NCBI GenBank assembly: GCA_964548165.1 | Contig: CAZJQD010000004.1 | Coordinates: 25,524-89,523 of the forward strand | DNA: 64,000 nt | Origin: CAZJQD01 sp964548165 [NCBI: uncultured bacterium] | GTDB taxonomy: Bacteria; UBA8481 | Direction of reading: 5' to 3' | Part shown: positions 55,367 to 61,865 of the stretch, in pieces | How the letters are laid out: every line of letters begins with the position of its first letter | Numbering within the stretch: position 1 is the stretch's first letter | The notes under the pieces: model-generated | Told to the model about the DNA's origin: nothing | The model's input: only the letters and a program-made list of their open reading frames with translations | Databases searched by the model: none | Program-made: the position numbers and the translations under genes

Positions 55367-57751
55367 ATGCTCACCCCCCTGCTCCTGGCACTCTCTCTCA
55401 CTTCCGTCCTGCGCGCCGGTCCCGTCCAGCCCGTTTCCGTGCCCCCAGGCGAGCAAACCACCGTCTATCTCCAACGTTTCGTGGTTAATACGGCTGATGA
55501 TCCTAAACTCGTGATACGCCTCGTCGATGCCGGAGGGGTGCCCGTCGAGGTCCAGGAGGAGGCTCGGGCCGTGGTGGTGGGACCGGTCGCGAACCTCGCT
55601 CTGCCCGGCAATTTGGGGTCTATTCAGGTCGAGCTGGAGAACGCGAACGGGGAGAAGGCGCGGCTGCAGATCCCCATCGTCGTCGCGGCGAGCTCGACTC
55701 CGGAGGTCACCTTCACTTACCGGGCGACGGGGCCGGTCCGGACGGTCGTGGCCGCCGGGGAGTTCAACAACTGGTCACAGACAGCGAATCCACTGAGCGA
55801 TCCGGATGGGGATGGGACCTGGACGGCCAAGGCGAGGGTGGCCGCCGGTCGCTACACCTACAAGCTCGTCGTGGACGGGCAGTGGATGGCCGATCCCTCC
55901 AACGCGAACCGGAGTCCCGACGGCTTTGGCGGGGAGAACACCGTGCTGGTTGTCGGGGGCGGGTCGGAATCCTTGCGCCTGGTCGGGCGCGCGCTTCTGC
56001 CGGGAGAGCGCGCCGAGCTCGATGTGGTCACCGCATCCGGCGCCCCAGCGACCGGTCCTGGCGGATCGGTCACGGTGCTGGCCCTTGCTGGAGGGGAGCG
56101 CTTGCCCGTTCGCCTCGAGGGATCGCGCGCGACGATCACGCTGCCCGGTGACGGCGATCCCTATGTCCAGGTCCTGGCCGCGGACGCCGCGGGAGTTGTC
56201 ACGCGACCCTTCTCGTTTCATGCGGGGAGGAGAAGCTTTCGCTGGGAGGATGCGGTCCTGTATTTCGCCTTCATTGATCGCTTTGCGAATGGCGACGTCG
56301 ACAACGATCGCCCGCTCCGCGACGAGGGGATATTGCCTCCCGCGAACTACTTCGGCGGCGACCTGGCGGGGCTCCGGCAGAAGATCGACGAAGGCTACTT
56401 CACGAACCTCGGCGTCAACGCGATCTGGCTCTCGCCGTTTCTTCGAAATCCCGATCGCGCCTACCGCGACGCCCTGCCGCCCCACCGGCTCTTCTCCGGT
56501 TATCACGGCTACTGGCCGATCTCGGACACGGAGGTCGATCCGCGGTTCGGCAGCTTTGATGAGCTCAAGGCCGTCGTCGACGCCGCTCACGCTCGCGGGA
56601 TCAAGGTCCTCTTCGACATGGTCTACAACCACGTGCACGAGGATCACCCGGCGGCGCGCCAGCACCCGGAGTGGATCATCCCGGTGGACCTGCCGGACGG
56701 GCGCAGGAACATCCGGCTCTTCGACGAGCATCCCTTGACGACGTGGTTCGATGACTTTCTCCCGGACATCAACTACGGGGCTCGAGCGGCGGCCGAGTGG
56801 CAGGTGGCGCGCTCGGTTGAGATGGTCCGCGCGACGGGCGTCGACGGCTTCCGCCTGGACGCCGTGAAGCATGTGCCGCACCCGTTCTGGGGCATGCTGA
56901 GGCGCGCGCTGGCTCCTATTGAGGCAGAGCGCGGCGAGCGGTTCTATCTCGTCGGCGAGTCGATCGACTCCCGCAAGAAGATCAACGAGTTCGTGGCGCC
57001 GTCGATGCTGGATGGGCAGTTCGACTTCCCGCTGCACTGGGCCGTGCGCGGCGCCCTGGCGCAGGAGAACGACGGATACGATCGCCTGGAGTCGGAATTG
57101 ACGCGTGGCGAGCGCGAGTACTGGGACGACAGCATCCACTCGACGCTCCTGGGGAACCACGACTTCTCGCGGTTCATGGCCTACGCGGAGAACGCGTTCG
57201 CCGGCGGCCGGGACGAGAAGGAGGTCGGCTGGACGGATCCCCCGCAGGTGAAGGATCCGGCCAGCTACGAGCGATTGAAGCGGGCGTTCACGTTTCTCTA
57301 CGCGATCCGCGGGATTCCGTTGGTGTATTACGGCGACGAGGTCGGCATGACGGGCGCGCACGATCCGGACAACCGCCGCCCGATGCCCTGGGGCGACCAG
57401 GTGGATGCGGATCAGCGGAGCGTCTTCCAGCACGTCGCCAGGCTAGGCGCGGTCCGTGCCGCTCATCCTGCTCTTCGCTACGGATCACGGCGGCCTCTCA
57501 TCGCGGAGCGCGAGCGGTTGGCGTTTCTGCGCCAGCACTTCGAGGACGCGGTGGTGGCGTGCTGGAACCGGGGAGCGGCCAGCCGCGGAGGGGAGAGCGT
57601 GTTCCGGATGGCGGTCGGCCCCGATCTCGTGGACGACGTGACGCTGGTTGACGCGCTGGGAAGCGGCGTTCGAGGAACAGTGAAAGACGGGGTGCTGGAG
57701 GTGACGGTCCCCGCTGGAAAATCCGTGCTCCTGGTGGTGGAACGGCGGTAG
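55367..57751 (+). CDS. Secreted GH13 alpha-amylase/neopullulanase with glycogen-binding domain
   Basis: A 794-residue glycoside hydrolase. The signal peptide is MLTPLLLALSLTSVLRAG. A beta-rich region (to about 105) is followed by a CBM48/AMPK-type domain (VAAGEFNNWSQTANPLSDPD ... YKLVVDGQWMADP). The GH13 barrel starts near 300 (DAVLYFAFIDRFANGD), with region I DMVYNHVHEDH, nucleophile D498 (GFRLDAVKH), acid/base E531 (LVGESID) and D599 (GNHDFSRF), all conserved. It should hydrolyse alpha-1,4 glucans in the periplasm or outside. An earlier frame start at 55301 is rejected because of the signal peptide. The stop directly abuts the stop of the convergent gene with no base between. Confidence 0.93.
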   Translation: MLTPLLLALSLTSVLRAGPVQPVSVPPGEQTTVYLQRFVVNTADDPKLVIRLVDAGGVPVEVQEEARAVVVGPVANLALPGNLGSIQVELENANGEKARLQIPIVVAASSTPEVTFTYRATGPVRTVVAAGEFNNWSQTANPLSDPDGDGTWTAKARVAAGRYTYKLVVDGQWMADPSNANRSPDGFGGENTVLVVGGGSESLRLVGRALLPGERAELDVVTASGAPATGPGGSVTVLALAGGERLPVRLEGSRATITLPGDGDPYVQVLAADAAGVVTRPFSFHAGRRSFRWEDAVLYFAFIDRFANGDVDNDRPLRDEGILPPANYFGGDLAGLRQKIDEGYFTNLGVNAIWLSPFLRNPDRAYRDALPPHRLFSGYHGYWPISDTEVDPRFGSFDELKAVVDAAHARGIKVLFDMVYNHVHEDHPAARQHPEWIIPVDLPDGRRNIRLFDEHPLTTWFDDFLPDINYGARAAAEWQVARSVEMVRATGVDGFRLDAVKHVPHPFWGMLRRALAPIEAERGERFYLVGESIDSRKKINEFVAPSMLDGQFDFPLHWAVRGALAQENDGYDRLESELTRGEREYWDDSIHSTLLGNHDFSRFMAYAENAFAGGRDEKEVGWTDPPQVKDPASYERLKRAFTFLYAIRGIPLVYYGDEVGMTGAHDPDNRRPMPWGDQVDADQRSVFQHVARLGAVRAAHPALRYGSRRPLIAERERLAFLRQHFEDAVVACWNRGAASRGGESVFRMAVGPDLVDDVTLVDALGSGVRGTVKDGVLEVTVPAGKSVLLVVERR

Positions 57752-59092
57752 TCAGCCCTTCAGCACCACCGGCTTCTTCCCCTTTTCCTCGACCCTGATC
57801 AACCACCCGCCCGGCGGCACGGTCATGCCATTACCTCGGAACACATGGTATCCGTCGTTGACGGCGATCGTCGCGCGGGCGCGGGGAAGAACGCGCGCAA
57901 AGACGGCGGTGCGCGATCGGTTATCGGCGACGACGGGCAGGTAACGACCCGTCCTGAGGACAGGGTGATCAGCGCGGGTGCTGGCCAGGGCGCGGACATG
58001 GGCGAGAAGATCGCGATCCCACTGCGCGACGTTCCACTCCATCGGCGCGCGGGACTCGGCCTCCGTCTTTCCGCTCATCCCGATCTCCAATCCCTGGTAG
58101 ATCATGGGCGTGCCGGGGAGGGCGAAGAGAATGACGAGCGCGCGGCGGAGCCGGTCGCGGCCGACCTGCGAGAGGAAGCGATCGGTGTCGTGGTTGTCGA
58201 GGTAGTTCCAGGACATGCCGAGTCCCCGCGCGGGGTAACAGTCGGTGAAGGCGCGGATCCGCTCGAGGAGCGTCTCGGGCGAGCAATCCTCGCGGAAGTA
58301 GTTGCGCATGGTCTCGCGGAAGAGGTAGTTGGTGACGCCGTCGGCGAGCTCCTGGGTGAAGTAGTGGCGCGACCACATCCAGTCCTCGACGATGAGGGGA
58401 CGCGGCGCGACGTGATCGCGGACGCGGCGGAGGAAGACCTGGGGCAGGAGATGCGCGGCGTCGAGCCGCCAGGCGTCGGCCTCGGGCCACGACGAGAGAG
58501 CGTGGAGGAGCATCTTCACGGTGCGGGGGTTGGCGGTGTCGAGCTTGGGGAGCGTGCCGCGATCCATCCAGCTCATGGCCTCGTCGCGGTTCTTCATGAG
58601 GTAGTGCCGGCGCCGAGAGGCGGGGTCGACGTGGAGCGGGTGGTCGGCCGAGGTGTGATTGAGCACGCCGTCGAGGATGAGCCTGATGCCGGCCTCGCGT
58701 AGCGAGAGCGAGAGGCGTTCGAAGTCGACGCGCGTGCCAAGGGTGGGATCGATCCGCGTGTAGTCGACGGCGTCGTAGCGGTGCGTGGAGCGCGCCTCGA
58801 AGATCGGGGTCATGTAGAGCGCGGTGACACCGAGGTCCTTGAGGTAGGGGATGGACTGCCGGACGCCCTCGAGGTTCCCGCCCATGAACGTATGCTGGCA
58901 GGCCGTGTGCGCGGTCAGTTCCCGGGGATCGAGGCTGTGGTGGGTGGGCCGGCCGTGCCAGGTCCAGGCCGGGTCGCGCGGCGGCGCGGCGGGAGAACCG
59001 ATGCGCCAGCGGTCGGGAAAGATCTGGTAGACGAGTTCGCCGCCGGGACGGAGGGGGAGGGGGGATACAGGCGTCCTGCGGAGGGCAGTCAC
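57752..59092 (-). CDS. Cytoplasmic GH13 glucosidase (cyclomaltodextrinase/neopullulanase-like)
   Basis: A 446-residue GH13 enzyme without a signal peptide. It begins with the barrel almost at once (LVYQIFPDRW) and has GVLNHTSADH (region I), nucleophile D211 (AWRLDAAH), acid/base E236 (LIVEDWMW) and D302 (YLDNHDTDRF). A short C-terminal beta domain ends PVVLKG. The motif MGGNLEGVRQSIPYLKDLGV matches enzymes acting on maltodextrins or cyclodextrins. The GTG at 59092 lies seven bases after the protease stop; an in-frame extension to 59188 would run into the protease gene. It is the last gene of the four-gene operon and would process imported oligosaccharides. Confidence 0.88.
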   Translation of the reverse strand: MTALRRTPVSPLPLRPGGELVYQIFPDRWRIGSPAAPPRDPAWTWHGRPTHHSLDPRELTAHTACQHTFMGGNLEGVRQSIPYLKDLGVTALYMTPIFEARSTHRYDAVDYTRIDPTLGTRVDFERLSLSLREAGIRLILDGVLNHTSADHPLHVDPASRRRHYLMKNRDEAMSWMDRGTLPKLDTANPRTVKMLLHALSSWPEADAWRLDAAHLLPQVFLRRVRDHVAPRPLIVEDWMWSRHYFTQELADGVTNYLFRETMRNYFREDCSPETLLERIRAFTDCYPARGLGMSWNYLDNHDTDRFLSQVGRDRLRRALVILFALPGTPMIYQGLEIGMSGKTEAESRAPMEWNVAQWDRDLLAHVRALASTRADHPVLRTGRYLPVVADNRSRTAVFARVLPRARATIAVNDGYHVFRGNGMTVPPGGWLIRVEEKGKKPVVLKG

Positions 59093-59099
59093 AGACCGG

Positions 59100-61391
59100 T
59101 CAGGCGAAGAGAGCGTAGTAGAGACGAACGATGAGGCGGCCGGGGAGGGTAGCGAGCGACCAGTCGCGAAGGCGGCGCAGAACCACAAGCGTCATCTCCG
59201 CGTCGCCTCCTGCTTTCGCGATGAGGCACGCGTTGTCAGAAAGCGGGTCCTGGCTCTTTACCAGCGACGAGAGCGATGAGAAAGCGTTGAACGCGGTATC
59301 GGAGTAGGCGCGGGCGATCTCGGTCGGGTAGTTGGCGTCCTTGGCTACGACGTAGACGTAGAAGGGGGCGCCGAAGGCGTTCAAGCCCGTGAGCGAAATG
59401 GCCTCTGATCCATCGTTTGCCAGGTTGGAAGCGATGAGGGTTCCGTCGAAACCGACGGAGTCGACGTCGACATAGACGTCGATGAACGTGGCGCTGGTGT
59501 CGTTCTTGATGGCGGTCCAGCGGAGATGAACCGCGTTCAGGGCCTGCGCCGTGACGTGCTCGACGCGGGCATGGAGCGCCGCGGGGAAGACGATGCGTTG
59601 GTTGGATGAGAAGCGGAGCGCGTCGAACGATCCGGGCGCCGAGCGCGCGGAGCCCAGCGCCGTGGGAGCGCCGAGAAAGACCGTGTCGGAGGCAGGGGGG
59701 CCACCCGAGACGGCGCGCGATGCCTGGGAATCTCCATTGATGAGAAGGATCATGCCTTTCGGCCCCCAGGTGACGGCGAGGTGATACCACTGGTTCGGAT
59801 TGAGGCGCGTGGTCGATGTGACGACGCCTGAGTCCTGGAGACTGAACTGGACCCGGCTGTCCGAGAGCAACACGAGATCGAGCGAGCCCTTGGGCTTGCC
59901 GGCGCTCGATCCCTTCTGGGTGAGGATGTAGCGGGTATCGGAGGGTTGGATGGCGCTGTAGCGAAAGTAGAACTCAATCGTGCCGGTGTCACCCGCAAGC
60001 GCGCCCGCGTACCCGGCGTAGATGTTGTCGCCGGAGATATCGAGATAGCGGCGGCCCTGGCGGCCTCCGGCGACCGTCGTCGCGGTGCGTTCGCTGCCGA
60101 CGGGATCCACGCTGAAGCTGTCTGCGCGCGTGTGCGCCGAGTCATTGGCGAAGGGATACAAGGTGGCCACGGCGGCCTGGCGGACTAGGCTGTTGAGGTT
60201 GAGACGGCCCCATCCCGTGAACGAGTCGTAGCCGGCGGTTCCGAGGTCCTTGGCCGTCGCCGTGAGCAGAGTCCGGTAGTTCTCGGCGTGGTACTCGGCG
60301 CGAAGGTTGTGAAGGAGCGAGGCCGCTCCGGAGACGATGGGAGCCGCGAAGGAGGTCCCGTTGCCGGAGGTGGTTCCCGCTCCCGGAGAGAGGAAGGTCA
60401 CGTTGTCGCCGGGTGCAACGAGGTCGACGCCGCGCAGGGTGCTATTGGGCTTTCCATAGGAAGAAAATGAGGCGAGTGCGTCGGCGGCCGTTGATGCTCC
60501 AACGGCGATCGTGTGATGGGAGCTGGCGGGGAAGCCTATCGGGGTGCCGGAAGCGCCGGAGTTGCCCGACGCCGTGATGACCGGGATGTTGGCGTTCCTG
60601 GCTGCCAGGAGCGCATCCTCCGCGTAGCTGATGATGTCGGACGTGTCCGTGCCCAGGGAAAGGTTGATGACGGTTGCCTTGTGCTCCACGGCCTTGAGGA
60701 TTCCCTGCGCGATGTCGAACCAGGATCCCCCACCCGCCGTATCGAGGACGCGGATGTAGAGGACGCGGGCATTCCAGTCCACGCCGGCGATATTCGTGGC
60801 GTTATTGGTGGTCGCCGCCGCCATGCTCGCCACGCTCGTGGCGTGCCCCGTCCCTGAAATGGGCTCCGAGGGATCCGAATCGCCGTTGATGATGTCGATG
60901 CCCGGGGCAAAGACGACGCGGCTCGCGATATCGGGGTGCGTGGTGTCTCCCCCGGTATCAATGATGGCGATCGTGTCCGTCGCCTGGCCGACGGTGACGT
61001 CCCAGGCGTTGGCGGCATCGATCGTCGCGAGGTGGTACTGAGCGGCGTAGGAGGGATCGTTGGGCACGAGGAGGGTACGGGCCGTGTAATTGGGGAGGGC
61101 GGATACGATGCCGTCGCGTGTCCGGAGCTCGGCGATGGCCTGGGCCGTCGTGAGCCCCGGCCGTACCGTCACCAGGCGCCATCCGGTCGAGAGCGTAGCG
61201 CGAGTGGCGTATCCGAGGGAGTGGAGATCGCTGACGGCCTGGGCATCCCGGGCCAGGACGACGACCTGGCTCTCCACGAACGAGGCCGGTCCCGCGGCCG
61301 TCGTATCGAGCAGGCCGGTTGTCAGGATGGCCGCCACGATCGCGACGACTGTGGCGGCGCGGCGCAACGGGGCTCGGCGGTCGGTGATCAT
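59100..61391 (-). CDS. Secreted subtilisin-like (S8) protease with LamG-like domain and CFI-box-like C-terminus
   Basis: A 763-residue exported subtilase. A signal peptide (VVAIVAAILTTGLLDTTAAG) and an inhibitor-like propeptide (SQVVVLARDAQAVSDLHSLG) precede the catalytic domain. The triad is D145 (IAIIDTGGD), H183 (GTGHATSVAS) and S347 (GNGTSFAAP), with oxyanion Asn in ITASGNSGASG. Residues of about 430-590 form a LamG/concanavalin-like domain (GTIEFYFRYSAIQ ... LNPNQWYHLAVTWGPKGMIL). The end, ACLIAKAGGDAEMTLVVLRR through GRLIVRLYYALFA, resembles the CFI-box C-terminal sorting signal, without the usual following segment. The ATG overlaps the stop of the lipoprotein gene. It may mature or anchor the surface glucan proteins. 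Confidence 0.9.
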   Translation of the reverse strand: MITDRRAPLRRAATVVAIVAAILTTGLLDTTAAGPASFVESQVVVLARDAQAVSDLHSLGYATRATLSTGWRLVTVRPGLTTAQAIAELRTRDGIVSALPNYTARTLLVPNDPSYAAQYHLATIDAANAWDVTVGQATDTIAIIDTGGDTTHPDIASRVVFAPGIDIINGDSDPSEPISGTGHATSVASMAAATTNNATNIAGVDWNARVLYIRVLDTAGGGSWFDIAQGILKAVEHKATVINLSLGTDTSDIISYAEDALLAARNANIPVITASGNSGASGTPIGFPASSHHTIAVGASTAADALASFSSYGKPNSTLRGVDLVAPGDNVTFLSPGAGTTSGNGTSFAAPIVSGAASLLHNLRAEYHAENYRTLLTATAKDLGTAGYDSFTGWGRLNLNSLVRQAAVATLYPFANDSAHTRADSFSVDPVGSERTATTVAGGRQGRRYLDISGDNIYAGYAGALAGDTGTIEFYFRYSAIQPSDTRYILTQKGSSAGKPKGSLDLVLLSDSRVQFSLQDSGVVTSTTRLNPNQWYHLAVTWGPKGMILLINGDSQASRAVSGGPPASDTVFLGAPTALGSARSAPGSFDALRFSSNQRIVFPAALHARVEHVTAQALNAVHLRWTAIKNDTSATFIDVYVDVDSVGFDGTLIASNLANDGSEAISLTGLNAFGAPFYVYVVAKDANYPTEIARAYSDTAFNAFSSLSSLVKSQDPLSDNACLIAKAGGDAEMTLVVLRRLRDWSLATLPGRLIVRLYYALFA

Positions 61392-61861
61392 GGGCAGATG
61401 AGGAGCGAATTCTCGGTATTGTCCGCGGGGTTGCGGACGACGTTGCGGTTGGTGGGATCGAGCTGCCAGTTGTTGAGGTTGATGATCAGCTTGTAGACGT
61501 AGCGGCGGCCGTGCTCGAGGAAGAGCTCGTCGTCGAGATCGTCATACCGCGGATCGCGGACATGCTCCTTGTAGGGAATCGCGACCTGCCAGATGCCGTC
61601 TTCGCGGCGCTTGAAGGCGACGTTGAAGCGATCGCCCTGCTTGATCTGCCCGTTCTCGTTGGGGCCCCAGCGGTTGAACTCGCCGGCGAGGTGCACGGAG
61701 GTGGCGGAGATGTCGTCGTAGGTGAAGACGAAGGCGGTGCCGTCGTTGGCCAGCGAAGGCCCCTTGAGGCGCTCGCGGATGACGGGCTGGCAGGAGGAGA
61801 GGCAGAGGGCAAAGGGCAAAAGGCAAAGGGCAAAAGGCAAAAGTGACTTCAGTCCGCGCAT
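61388..61861 (-). CDS. Lipoprotein with AMPK-type glycogen-binding domain
   Basis: A 157-residue predicted lipoprotein. The signal sequence LLPFALCLLPFALCLSSC ends in a lipobox (LSSC). The mature part is a single E-set/CBM48-like domain: FVFTYDDISATSVHLAGEFN, then RWGPNENG, and later RRYVYKLIINLNNWQLDP. The repeated LLPFALC in the signal peptide comes from a heptanucleotide DNA repeat. An alternative ATG at 61879 would overlap the upstream gene by 14 bases. By analogy with SusE/SusF-type surface lipoproteins it may capture alpha-glucan next to the barrel protein; that is inferred from the domain and operon only. Confidence 0.85.
   Translation of the reverse strand: MRGLKSLLPFALCLLPFALCLSSCQPVIRERLKGPSLANDGTAFVFTYDDISATSVHLAGEFNRWGPNENGQIKQGDRFNVAFKRREDGIWQVAIPYKEHVRDPRYDDLDDELFLEHGRRYVYKLIINLNNWQLDPTNRNVVRNPADNTENSLLICP
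61801..61842. repeat. Heptanucleotide tandem repeat, six units
   Basis: Six consecutive 7-base units GGCAAAR (the first is GGCAGAG) run without interruption. They encode the hydrophobic core of the lipoprotein signal peptide on the minus strand. Seven is not a multiple of three, so gain or loss of one unit shifts the reading frame. Confidence 0.9.
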
Positions 61862-61865
61862 GATC

